Source of the DNA: Kriegella sp963975415
Lineage (GTDB): Bacteria > Bacteroidota > Bacteroidia > Flavobacteriales > Flavobacteriaceae
Length of the DNA stretch: 64,000 nucleotides
Assembly: GCF_963975415.1 (NCBI RefSeq)
Contig: NZ_CAXBGN010000003.1
Coordinates: 124,001 to 188,000 of the forward strand
Direction of reading: 5' to 3'
Shown here: positions 28,043-36,490 of the stretch, piece after piece
How positions within the stretch are numbered: the first letter of the stretch is position 1
How the letters are laid out: each line of letters begins with the position of its first letter
Notes under the pieces: generated by a model
Databases searched by the model: none
Seen by the model: only the letters and a program-made list of their open reading frames with translations
What the model was told of the DNA's origin: nothing
Program-made: the position numbers and the translations under genes

Positions 28043-28930
28043 TCAATCTTTACTGATAACATTTAAATTCTTACTAATATCACTTAATTCCTTATCAGAC
28101 AAGGCTCTGTCAAAAACCGCCAAACCGCCAATTAAACCTTTAAAGAAATTTCCCATACCACGTTTTAATAAGACAGCCCCGATTGTGAAATCGGAACCGT
28201 TATTTCCCATACCGAATGGAAAGTAATAAGGATTTTTTGTTTGGGTCAATCCGTTCGGGTAGCCTTCAAATCCGATTGTGTGATCAATCAGTTCTGGTTT
28301 ACGTTTTTTGAATTTACCATTTAAATAGGATTTGATATTAGTGCCATCGTAGGTGAAAGCGATACACTGCCAGACATTTTTTTCAATTTCACCCTTACTT
28401 GCCGAATAATCGATGGAGTACGGAAAAGGAGGCGTGGGTTTACCCGTATAGGATATGTGTCCGCATACTTGGTTTTTACCATTATAATGGGGCAAGGAGG
28501 CAAATAAACCATATTGGCGCTTGCCCCCATCTTTGTATTCGTTCCACATACCTCCCACAAAGCCAGTTTGTTCTCCTGACCACTTCACCCAAGCTATGAC
28601 GGTAACCTCTTTACCTGGTCCAAAGATATTAAGCGCACCGGTTTTTGAATTTGCCAGTGTCAAAAAATTCGACCCTTCAAAACGGGCTGAATAACCTGAT
28701 AATGGGCCTTCATTAATTCTCAGGGTTGCACCACCCGCTTCTTTAAGGGGGAAGTCGCCTACGCCATAGGCCTTACGCTCTTGACCTTTTGGTTCCTTAA
28801 AATCCCATAATGCAATTAGATTAGCGGTTGCTTTTAGTTCTTGCAATGATTCCGATGCATGCTGCCCGATCATCAATGAGGTTTGAAGCATTAAAACACA
28901 AAGCAAGTAAACTGATTTTCTATTGTTCAT
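28043..28930 (-). CDS. Secreted LamG-like (concanavalin A-like) protein
   Basis: 295 residues with a signal peptide (LMIGQ cleavage region). Residues ~35-285 form a LamG/concanavalin-like sandwich: ALWDFKEPKGQERKAYG, VTVIAWVKWSGEQTGFVGGMWNEY, WQCIAFTYDGTNIKSYLNG and FKGLIGGLAVFDRALSDKEL. Such domains bind glycans or proteins. No catalytic motif is visible. It lies 125 bp upstream of the PQQ dehydrogenase in the same direction and could be cotranscribed with it, which would link sugar binding and oxidation. That link is only an inference. Confidence 0.8.
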   Translation of the reverse strand: MNNRKSVYLLCVLMLQTSLMIGQHASESLQELKATANLIALWDFKEPKGQERKAYGVGDFPLKEAGGATLRINEGPLSGYSARFEGSNFLTLANSKTGALNIFGPGKEVTVIAWVKWSGEQTGFVGGMWNEYKDGGKRQYGLFASLPHYNGKNQVCGHISYTGKPTPPFPYSIDYSASKGEIEKNVWQCIAFTYDGTNIKSYLNGKFKKRKPELIDHTIGFEGYPNGLTQTKNPYYFPFGMGNNGSDFTIGAVLLKRGMGNFFKGLIGGLAVFDRALSDKELSDISKNLNVISKD

Positions 28931-29277
28931 TTTAAAAATGCTCTATTTTTTAGTTATGTCTTGTATGTTGCAATATAAGAAGCAACTTATTGAAACTGAT
29001 GGAGAAAGGTGATAAATTAGTCAACCTGAAAATATAAACCCCTTAAACAAAGGGTTTAAAGGGTTTGTGGGGTGAAATAGTATCATTTTAGTGGAATCTC
29101 TTTGCTATATCTTTTTTGAGTGGTACATAGAGTGTTAGTTCTCGGTAATTTCATTTATTATGGAAGCGGTGTTAGTGCTGGGATTACGGCAACAATTATC
29201 GTTCTAGTACTCCAATCAACCCTTTTAAGCGTTTATTCCTCCATAACTGGTATTAATCTGCACATTGGATATATATA

Positions 29278-29309
29278 AAGGAGGCCTCCAACAATTTGGA
29301 AGCCTCCTT
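29278..29309 (-). terminator. Terminator after the CsgG-like gene
   Basis: AAGGAGGC (29278-29285) pairs with GCCTCCTT (29302-29309), with an inner CCAA/TTGG pairing. On the minus strand it is followed by a T-rich tract. The rest of 28931-29277 holds only a weak AAACCC/GGGTTT repeat (29036-29057) and no gene. Confidence 0.7.
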
Positions 29310-29327
29310 AGCAGCTTATTCGTCGAA

Positions 29328-30656
29328 TTACTTCCCCGTAATTACATCTTTTTTAGAGAAATACCCTTCACTGTCATCAGGAAGTTTAGCGATTATCCAA
29401 TCGCCATCTTCAATAATTTCGATGACTTTTAATTCTAGGCCCCCGGGCAATTGAGTTAATACTTTTGCACTTTCATCGGGTTTGGAATAGGCGTTTTTTC
29501 TTTTGCTTTTTGGTCCTTTAATTTTAATTTTTTCCGCTAAAATGTCCGTTGCCGTATTCTCTAAGACCTGGTTAAGATCTAATGGTGTAATTTCAATATT
29601 TAATTTTTGCAATGTTTCGATAAAATTTTCATTGTTTTCGGCTCGTTCCAACGCCTCCGTATATATTTTGTTTTCCGGTGCCAGATTTACGGCAGTCGTA
29701 TAGAGTTTTTTTGCTTGCGCAAAATTACCGGTCATTTCATTTATTGCGCCCATATTATAACATAATTGCGGGTTGAACTCGTCAATCTCATAGATGGCGC
29801 TGTACATTTGATATGCTTTTTCAATTTCTCCTAATTTGATGTATTTATTGATATCACTTGCTCTTTCCTTAAACTCTTTATTTTTTACTCGTTCGAAGGT
29901 GAACTTGTTTTTGTAATAATACGGTGCGATGTGTTTTGCCAATTGAAAAGCTATGCCTTCGCAGGCAAACTCGGCAATTTTCTCCCCCTTCATAACGGCA
30001 GATAATATAGGCGGTTTATTTCCTGAAGCTTTATCTGAACTGTTTCCGCGACCATCGGTTTGTGTAAGTACTTCGCCCGAGGCAACATCAAGTACTCGCA
30101 TTCGAGCCTCTGCGGAAGTGGTACGTATTAAAGAATGCGATGCTATATAGTTGCCTTTCTTGTCACGATATGAATTGTCTTTGCGTTCATCTGTACTGGA
30201 GTAGCTGAGACTTCCGTAAATAACGGCGTCGGCCTCGACCAATTTGCCTATTTCTATGATTTGACTATCACTTAACGAATTTATATTGAGCATTCTATCT
30301 TGATAAACTCTAGTTATTTCCTCGCGTTTTACCAAGTAAAAAATATCGGTCCTTCCGCCTTCGTAAAAACATTTGCCATTTAGGGAACGATATTCCTTGA
30401 GTAGTTCCGCAGAAAGATAATCGGCCATTTTGGTACCTAGATCGGCCCCGGCGTTTTTTAGAATATCGCTGCTGACATTCTCAAAATCGATAATAGCGAT
30501 TTTATTGATATCACCCAATACTTTCTGAGGGGGACTTAAAAGCGATGCGGTATAAGTGGGTTTGAAAAGTTGAGAGTTGACATTCGGCATAAATATAACA
30601 AAAGCCAAAATGTATAATATTGTTGACGCGTACTTACGATGATTTTTTAGTCCCAT
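29328..30656 (-). CDS. CsgG-like protein with TPR and C-terminal SH3-like domain
   Basis: From ATG 30656 the protein is 442 residues with a signal peptide (MPNVNSQ). A frame extension to 30773 adds a non-signal leader and is rejected. Residues ~40-260 resemble the CsgG/HfaB fold: KIAIIDFENVSSD, FYLVKREEITRVYQDRM, VEADAVIYGSLSYSS, and ARMRVLDVASGEVLTQ. TPR-like helices lie at ~285-365 and a bacterial SH3-type domain at the end (SAKVLTQLPGGLELKVIEI, GDWIIAKLPDDSEGYFSKKDV). No curlin genes are present, so a curli role is unlikely. It is separated from the upstream gene by 256 bp and has its own terminator. Confidence 0.75.
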   Translation of the reverse strand: MGLKNHRKYASTILYILAFVIFMPNVNSQLFKPTYTASLLSPPQKVLGDINKIAIIDFENVSSDILKNAGADLGTKMADYLSAELLKEYRSLNGKCFYEGGRTDIFYLVKREEITRVYQDRMLNINSLSDSQIIEIGKLVEADAVIYGSLSYSSTDERKDNSYRDKKGNYIASHSLIRTTSAEARMRVLDVASGEVLTQTDGRGNSSDKASGNKPPILSAVMKGEKIAEFACEGIAFQLAKHIAPYYYKNKFTFERVKNKEFKERASDINKYIKLGEIEKAYQMYSAIYEIDEFNPQLCYNMGAINEMTGNFAQAKKLYTTAVNLAPENKIYTEALERAENNENFIETLQKLNIEITPLDLNQVLENTATDILAEKIKIKGPKSKRKNAYSKPDESAKVLTQLPGGLELKVIEIIEDGDWIIAKLPDDSEGYFSKKDVITGK

Positions 30657-30695
30657 AATTTTTATTATTTGGTTTGTATAGGTTGAACTTTTTGT

Positions 30696-30717
30696 CAAAA
30701 CCAAAATTTTGGTTTTG
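30696..30717. promoter_or_regulatory. Perfect 22-bp palindrome upstream of the CsgG-like gene
   Basis: The 11-bp arm CAAAACCAAAA is followed directly by its exact complement, with no loop. It ends 40 bp before the start codon. The uninterrupted symmetry fits an operator for a dimeric regulator better than a terminator, because no T run follows on the minus strand. Confidence 0.5.
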
Positions 30718-30911
30718 TAATCGGATGGGGGCTTTTGATCAACTTTAATCGTGCTACCGCAAAACTTAGTCATCTTAGGGCGAGGTCTTGGCCATTACAT
30801 TCGTTTAATGCACTGTCAAAAACGGGTTGGTTTCGCAACGTCTATATATTGGTAAAGGCCCATAAGACAGGGAAATCGAGGGTAGGGTAATCGGGAATAG
30901 GTATTCATCGG

Positions 30912-31439
30912 TTAGAATCTGAAGGAAACCCCGGCCGACAAAAATGCAAAACCATAACCGCCTTCGGCAAATACCGCAAAATTTTCGGCAAAGAACCAGC
31001 GTGCCCCAACAAAGCCCGTTGCGCCGGGCTTGCTTCCATAACTTCCGACAGATCCACTATAGGATACAATTCTGTATGAGACCATGGCCCCTCCGTAGAG
31101 GTCTAGATTTTCAACATTAAGTCCGTTATAATGGTAGGCGCCCCGAACGCCAATTACGGTATACGTCCATTTATCGTTGCCTCCAAAATAATCGTAGCTA
31201 TAGGTCTTATAGCCAAGAAAGCCGCCGAGACTAACGACTCCGGGCCCAGGAACTTCCCAGATTCCCCGTTCAAAACTGGCACTCAACCCTACACTTTGTG
31301 ATGAGGTGGTATAACTCCCGTAGGCACCGCCAAGGCCGACACCCAGATTGATTACATTTGTGCCTTGAATAAATTCTTGAGCCGATAAAGAAGTTGCGGT
31401 AAAGAGTAAAATTGCGAAATAAATGATGTGTTTTTTCAT
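30912..31439 (-). CDS. Outer-membrane beta-barrel protein, 175 residues
   Basis: A signal peptide (LSAQ) is followed by alternating Gly- and Tyr-rich strands, for example VSLGGFLGYKTYSYDYFGGND and GYGFAFLSAGVSFRF. The last residue is Phe, as needed for barrel assembly. The size fits an eight-stranded OmpA/OmpX-type barrel. It is the last gene of the minus-strand series 34106, 32209, 31472, 30912, 32 bp after the lipoprotein gene. Function is unknown. Confidence 0.82.
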   Translation of the reverse strand: MKKHIIYFAILLFTATSLSAQEFIQGTNVINLGVGLGGAYGSYTTSSQSVGLSASFERGIWEVPGPGVVSLGGFLGYKTYSYDYFGGNDKWTYTVIGVRGAYHYNGLNVENLDLYGGAMVSYRIVSYSGSVGSYGSKPGATGFVGARWFFAENFAVFAEGGYGFAFLSAGVSFRF

Positions 31440-31471
31440 GATTTTTATGGTTTTGGTTTTTAGTTGAATTT

Positions 31472-32212
31472 CTAGTTTATCCTAAATTGAAATACTTCCG
31501 ATATAGAGCTATTACCATTAGTATCCGTTGCTTTAACTTCCCAATAGTAGTTGGTGGCGGCCGTTACCGAAACATTATTGATAATGGTCTCTGTAAATGT
31601 GCCCAATGAAGTCAAATTGCCTTCCGTTGTTCCAAGAAATATTTCGAAGTCTTTTATATCATCGTCAATATCACTTGCGCTCCATGCCAAGGTTACTTTT
31701 GTCGAAGTGTCAAGGTTACTTCCTCTTGAAGGTGAAATAGCTTCCGCTGGAAAAGGAGCGTAATTTTCTATTCCGGGACCCTCGTTAAAAAAGCGCCACT
31801 TTTCACTTGTGGAGGTTTTATCGGTATCATTGCGGCGTGATTCCACAGACCATTCATACGGGATGCCCCTTTCTAATCTAATAAGTTTCTCTGTACTTCC
31901 TTGGACCACAGCGTTATTGGTCGTATTGGTGGATAGATTGGTATAGGTTATGGAATAACTATCAGTGTTTTCGGAGGCGTTCCAACGAAACTGGACATCG
32001 CTCTCGGTTTCACTTACGATTGTTCCTTCGTTACATTCCGTATTGTTTGCCGGAAAAATTAAAATACTGGCTGCAGGGTCGGGTACGACTACAATCGGGT
32101 CATCGTCACCACCTCCTTGAATGGGTTCTGAACCCTCATCATCACCTCCACAGGCAGAAAGAATGAATAACGCAACAAGACACCTAACGTATTTAGATTT
32201 TATTATTTTCAT
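31472..32212 (-). CDS. Lipoprotein with fibronectin type III-like domains
   Basis: 246 residues. The lipobox FILSACGG is followed by an acidic, glycine-rich tether (GGDDEGSEPIQGGGDDDP) typical of surface-exported lipoproteins in this phylum. Two beta-sandwich units resembling Fn3 follow, at ~50-135 and ~145-245, each with a Trp-centred core (VQFRWNASENTDSYSI; VTLAWSASDIDDDIKDFEIFLGT; YYWEVKATDTNGNSS). Its ATG overlaps the stop of the preceding gene by 4 bp, so the two are translationally coupled. It is probably a surface-exposed binding or adhesion protein. Confidence 0.8.
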   Translation of the reverse strand: MKIIKSKYVRCLVALFILSACGGDDEGSEPIQGGGDDDPIVVVPDPAASILIFPANNTECNEGTIVSETESDVQFRWNASENTDSYSITYTNLSTNTTNNAVVQGSTEKLIRLERGIPYEWSVESRRNDTDKTSTSEKWRFFNEGPGIENYAPFPAEAISPSRGSNLDTSTKVTLAWSASDIDDDIKDFEIFLGTTEGNLTSLGTFTETIINNVSVTAATNYYWEVKATDTNGNSSISEVFQFRIN

Positions 32213-34101
32213 CTTTTAATGATTTTGTAGTTCAACAAATTAGACCCAAATCTGAGGTTAAGAAGATGTACCCCTGCGGATAGGCTGCTAACATCTAAGG
32301 ATATCGTTCCGTTCCCTGATTTTAATCGTTTGGAGAGTACCAAAATTCCGTTTGTGTTATAAACTGATGCCTCTATTTCTTGGTTAACACCAATTGATCC
32401 CATGACAATAGTCAACGGTTCACTCGATACAGGATTAGGATAAATCAATGTATTCGACAACAGCACAATATTTTCATCATATTGCCCTTGACAGCCCTTA
32501 TCGGTAAGCACCGACAATGAATTGTTTACTTTTGTTAATGGCAATGTAATTTCTGAGTTCTCGGTTAAAAAGGTCTCATCGTTTAACCGAACGATGTAGC
32601 GTTTGGCACCAGAGAGATTCAACGTCACTTCTTTACCTGTGGTACTTAATTTTGAGGAAACGGAAAGTGCCTCGGGTTCTGTTATCACTATATCAAAACA
32701 CCTGGTATAGTCCGTTTGCCCTGTCACAGCAATGCAAATGGAATAGTCACCGGCTGAAAGATTGGAAAAAAGGGTACTTGCGGTAAAGGTATTCGTAATA
32801 TCGCCGGAGTTTCCTGTTAAAGTGGCGCTGTAATTCTGTGAATTTTGCGTGCTGATTTCAATACTACCGTTATTGGATGCAATACAAGATTCTCCTATAG
32901 TTTTTACCGTAAAATTATCGGCTGGAAGTGAAAATATCTGGCATCCATTTACATCGACTATTGCTCCTGAAGGAGTAGCCGGGCAATTGTCAATAGCATT
33001 GGGTACACCGTCAGAATCGTTATCATTATCACACACATCTCCTATGCCATTATTATTAGAATCTTTTTGATCCGGATTGAATGTTGATGGACAATTGTCG
33101 ACATCATTTAAAATGCCGTCAGAGTCACTGTCATTTGCATTGAAAGGAATGGTGACTTCGGTACAATTGGAAATAACGGTTTCGGAACCCAGCGTAATAC
33201 GAACAGCGTAGCTACCGCTGATCAAGGGAGTAAAAGTTCGGGCCGTGGCATTGGCCCCCGCAATTTCATTGTTAACGCAGTCAAACCACTCGTATGTTGC
33301 ATCGGGGTTCTGAAAGGTAGCTGTAAGTGTCAAATCAGTTAAGGTAACGGTATTGTCGATCCCGTCGGTTGAAATAGTAAAACTTCTGCTATCGTACAAG
33401 CTCCATATACCGCTTTGGTTGCGAACCCTGATATACGCAGTATGAACACCACTAGCCAAATCGCTTGTTGGAAGTAAAATTGCTTGATTCGAATTTCCGG
33501 CTTCTGCATCTAGACTTATCGAGGTTCCATTTCCGACACCGGGATCTGAATCAAAAAAGTATTCGGCGGCTACTACAGGTTCGTTTTCGCTTGCAAAGGA
33601 AGCCATAAAAAATATGGTGCGATCATAAAGGCTCCATGACCCTTCGGTGTTTCGGGTTCTAATATAGAAACTATGAAAACCACTGCTTAAACCTGTGGTG
33701 GGTATGGAAGCTGTTTGTGTTAAACCTCCCGTATTGGAATTAAGTGCTAGAGACGTACCATTGCCGATCCCTGGGTCGGTATCAAAAAAATATTCCGCAG
33801 CGCTCAAAGGTTGCGAGATACTTGAAAAAGAGCGGATGAGAAAAATGGTTCTGTCGTAAAGACTCCAAACGCCGTCTACTGTTCTTGAGCGTACATACAG
33901 GCTATGAAAACCATCGGTTAATCCCGAAGTTGGAATGGATAGGGATTGGACTAGGGAACCCGAATTACTTGTTACGGTAAAGGAGGTTCCATTGCCAACT
34001 CCCGGGTCGGTATCAAAAAAATACTCAGCGGCCCCGATAGCTTGGGCAACGGAATAATTGTACAATAGCATCACAGCTATTAGCAGTGGTATATTTTTCA
34101 T
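32209..34101 (-). CDS. Type IX-secreted protein with three tandem 77-residue repeats and thrombospondin type 3 repeats
   Basis: The ATG at 34101 gives 630 residues and a clean signal peptide (NYSVAQ), while the frame start at 34134 overlaps the upstream gene. Three repeats starting AAEYFFD run from residue 24 to ~254. Ca-binding thrombospondin type 3-like motifs (DSDSDGILNDVDNCPSTFNPDQ, DNDSDGVPNAIDNCPATP) follow, then a sandwich domain, and at the end a type A sorting domain (LIYPNPVSSEPL ... LSAGVHLLNLRF). The protein should be exported by the type IX system and attached to the surface. It is a likely adhesin or structural surface protein. Confidence 0.88.
   Translation of the reverse strand: MKNIPLLIAVMLLYNYSVAQAIGAAEYFFDTDPGVGNGTSFTVTSNSGSLVQSLSIPTSGLTDGFHSLYVRSRTVDGVWSLYDRTIFLIRSFSSISQPLSAAEYFFDTDPGIGNGTSLALNSNTGGLTQTASIPTTGLSSGFHSFYIRTRNTEGSWSLYDRTIFFMASFASENEPVVAAEYFFDSDPGVGNGTSISLDAEAGNSNQAILLPTSDLASGVHTAYIRVRNQSGIWSLYDSRSFTISTDGIDNTVTLTDLTLTATFQNPDATYEWFDCVNNEIAGANATARTFTPLISGSYAVRITLGSETVISNCTEVTIPFNANDSDSDGILNDVDNCPSTFNPDQKDSNNNGIGDVCDNDNDSDGVPNAIDNCPATPSGAIVDVNGCQIFSLPADNFTVKTIGESCIASNNGSIEISTQNSQNYSATLTGNSGDITNTFTASTLFSNLSAGDYSICIAVTGQTDYTRCFDIVITEPEALSVSSKLSTTGKEVTLNLSGAKRYIVRLNDETFLTENSEITLPLTKVNNSLSVLTDKGCQGQYDENIVLLSNTLIYPNPVSSEPLTIVMGSIGVNQEIEASVYNTNGILVLSKRLKSGNGTISLDVSSLSAGVHLLNLRFGSNLLNYKIIKR
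33340..34032 (-). repeat. Three tandem 231-bp repeats
   Basis: Units at 34032-33802, 33801-33571 and 33570-33340 each encode 77 residues beginning AAEYFFD and containing GNGTS, a GFHS- or GVHT-type segment and WSLYD. The period is exactly 231 bp, as shown by the repeated TATCAAAAAA-type anchor near the start of each unit. Confidence 0.9.
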
Positions 34102-34105
34102 CGCT

Positions 34106-35131
34106 CTAGTTGTTTGTAGTGCTGATGATGACATTTAAATTTTGCCCCGGAGCGACTGTAGTACTTATTGCTTCGATACGCACCGTGGGAACACCATTAC
34201 TGAAGCCTAGATTATTGAAAGTGAAACTACTACTGTCGTCATAAAGTCCAATGTCTTCACCGTTAACTCCGGCATCGATGGCCGGTGAGCCTGCTCCTAA
34301 ATTATAGTCGTCCGTTGTTGGGTCGTACGTGGCATTGTCGTTGTCTTCAAGAAATAAGGGATTGCGATTATCCAAATTGTTGTTGCCATTTAGGGAAGCA
34401 ACATTTCCAGTGCCGATATTATAGGTAAGGCAATTCTCGAAAGTTACTCCATCGACATTGGGATCGTATGTGGCGCTGGTCGAGTAGTAAAATATGTTGT
34501 TTTGAACTGAAATGCTACCATTGGCATAGCCACGATTATATACCGGATTGCTACTTACGGGATTTAAAAAAATATTGTTTTTAACGGAGACGGATTGATA
34601 ATTAATAACGACAACTTGTCGTGTGATGATATTGTTCGTAATTATGGCGTTGGAATAATTTGAGGACGTCGATCCGTATCCTACATAATTTAAAATATTG
34701 CCTCTAATCAAAATATCATCCGCACCGGCATTATAGAAATAGAGTTCCTCTAAGAGACAGTTCTCAACGATCAGACCCGTAAGTGGAACGGTGTTGTACC
34801 GTACGTTATAGGTGTCGCTTAATTCTAGACTGGTCAATCTGGTATTATCAGCTCCTGTTGTAAGTTGAACGCTTCCTACTACCGACCTTTTGTCCGAATC
34901 ACTATGGGCAAAACCAATGAGAGTCAATGTTTTTTCTATGATAACATTACCATAGCTCGTTTCAGAAGGCATGACATGAATAATATCCCCAGCAGTGGCG
35001 GCCGAAATGGCACTTTGCAGATTGTCATATTGGGCATTGCTACCCGTAGTGTTATCAACGGTAATAATATTTTGTGCGTGAATTGATAATAATGCTGCAA
35101 AAAATAGTAGTGTTAAGGTAGTGGTTTTCAT
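34106..35131 (-). CDS. Secreted parallel beta-helix (pectate-lyase-fold) protein
   Basis: 341 residues with a signal peptide (LSIHAQ). DNLQSAISAATAGDIIHVMP and VIIEKTLTLIGF are typical of the cap and first coils of right-handed beta-helix proteins. Many short coils follow, with repeating Asn and Val ladders (NNIFLN, NAIITNNIITR, SVQNNIFYYS). It ends PAIDAGVNGEDIGLYD, often seen in such proteins. No catalytic cluster of a lyase is recognised, so it may be a structural or binding protein. It lies 4 bp before the type IX protein and heads the operon that starts from the palindromic promoter at 35296-35340. Confidence 0.78.
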   Translation of the reverse strand: MKTTTLTLLFFAALLSIHAQNIITVDNTTGSNAQYDNLQSAISAATAGDIIHVMPSETSYGNVIIEKTLTLIGFAHSDSDKRSVVGSVQLTTGADNTRLTSLELSDTYNVRYNTVPLTGLIVENCLLEELYFYNAGADDILIRGNILNYVGYGSTSSNYSNAIITNNIITRQVVVINYQSVSVKNNIFLNPVSSNPVYNRGYANGSISVQNNIFYYSTSATYDPNVDGVTFENCLTYNIGTGNVASLNGNNNLDNRNPLFLEDNDNATYDPTTDDYNLGAGSPAIDAGVNGEDIGLYDDSSSFTFNNLGFSNGVPTVRIEAISTTVAPGQNLNVIISTTNN

Positions 35132-35295
35132 TTTTCTAGATTTTATAGGTTCTACTTATAGTGGTCTTGACAATTGGCTTTAATAGACCTTATGTTCGTT
35201 TTTGACCATGTCGACAAAACAGAGGTGGCAGTTGGTCGAAATGAAAGCTTTTATTTAGCGGAAGCTTCATGGATTAGGGTTATTTGGTTCATTGC

Positions 35296-35340
35296 CAAAC
35301 CTAATATAACCTTAGCGATATTTCTTACGGTAAGCCGTAA
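35296..35340 (-). promoter_or_regulatory. Palindrome-linked promoter, copy 3 (minus strand)
   Basis: A perfect TTACGG-TAAG-CCGTAA at 35325-35340. Exactly 21 bp later on the minus strand comes TAGGTTTG (35303 to 35296). The leader to the beta-helix gene is ~165 bp. The rest of 35132-35535 holds nothing I can name. Confidence 0.75.
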
Positions 35341-35535
35341 CCGGTTCTATTTTTTATGAATTTTTTGCTGAAGTACTATCCGTATCGATTTAAGGGTACT
35401 AATACAAACAGGTTTATCAGTGAGGTGTGCCAATGAGATACTTGAAAAAGTAGTATATACCTTGTGCCAAAGTTATTGTTGCTTGATATGTTCGGATAAA
35501 TTTAGATAGCGACAAATGGTTTGAGAAGAGCTCAC

Positions 35536-36483
35536 TCAATACCAGCCACCTACATTGTATTTTATTATATGTTGAGGTTGGTTTTTTGCATATTCCAATA
35601 ATATTTCTCGGGCATATTTTGTTGATTGACCAGCTACATCAACTTCTTTTAAGGTTAAGAGCCACTCGTTGTCGCCCAGTTCCCTGACTCTAGTTGCGAT
35701 TTCTTTGTATAGTAACTTTAACTCGTCTTTGCACCAAGCCCTAGGTTCAATTTTAGACAAGACTTTACCAGCCTCTTTGGCACCTTCGAGGGATTGGTCT
35801 GCATACCAAATGGATCGTGCCGTATTTAGCTGTTGTCTGCATTTTTGGTCGAGGGCATTTTGAAAGAATGTACCGATGTCATCTTCATTTTCTGCATAGC
35901 AATTGCTTGAAAGCGGAATATTGGCGATAATTTTGACGGCTTCCTCTGTTTGATCTTGTGCCTTTAATGCGTAAGCCTTCTTTTTTACCTCTTCACAATG
36001 TTCTTCGTAGTAGTTTATGATTTCTTTTTTAGTATGTTCAAGAAAGGCTATAAGTTTGGGATTTTTCGGTGCAATTCTTTTAATGGCGGCGATGTAGGCT
36101 TTTTGTTCGTTTTGACCGACACCTTTTAAGTTGACAAACTCCGTATGAAAGAGGTTTCCTTTTTCTGTTTCATTGTCCCCAATGATCAATGCCATTTCTA
36201 AATCCAGTACCACTCGCGATGGTGCAGTACCCAATATTTCCTTACCCAATACTGCAATTCGTGGGACTACAAAAAAGCGGGGCCTTAATACATTGCCGCT
36301 AATGCCATTTGCAGTTATTAATTGCATCAACCTAGTGCGTAATAAGCTCCGTGCATTATTCGGAATATTTTCAGCCTGTTCAGGTACGTATACGCCCAGC
36401 AATACATCATTATTGTCTTGATTGTATTGGGCTTTCCCCAAAACGATAAAAAGCAGAGCGATTAAGAGAAATAATCTTTTCAT
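35536..36483 (-). CDS. Secreted protein of unknown function, 315 residues
   Basis: It has a signal peptide (LFIVLGKAQ). The first half contains beta-rich segments (RPRFFVVPRIAVLGKEILGTAPSRVVLDLEM), reminiscent of the CsgG/LpoB-like fold without a clear match. The second half is helical and TPR-like (KKKAYALKAQDQTEEAVKIIANIPL), with several scattered Cys. It is the last gene of a four-gene operon (39238 to 35536), 7 bp after its neighbour. Its co-occurrence with the upstream DUF6175-like gene suggests a common envelope complex. No function is assigned. Confidence 0.7.
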   Translation of the reverse strand: MKRLFLLIALLFIVLGKAQYNQDNNDVLLGVYVPEQAENIPNNARSLLRTRLMQLITANGISGNVLRPRFFVVPRIAVLGKEILGTAPSRVVLDLEMALIIGDNETEKGNLFHTEFVNLKGVGQNEQKAYIAAIKRIAPKNPKLIAFLEHTKKEIINYYEEHCEEVKKKAYALKAQDQTEEAVKIIANIPLSSNCYAENEDDIGTFFQNALDQKCRQQLNTARSIWYADQSLEGAKEAGKVLSKIEPRAWCKDELKLLYKEIATRVRELGDNEWLLTLKEVDVAGQSTKYAREILLEYAKNQPQHIIKYNVGGWY

Positions 36484-36490
36484 AGTATGT

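Noticed and set aside
29036..29057. AAACCC/GGGTTT repeat in the gap before the LamG gene
   Set aside because: Short arms, no T run in the needed direction and low-complexity surroundings.
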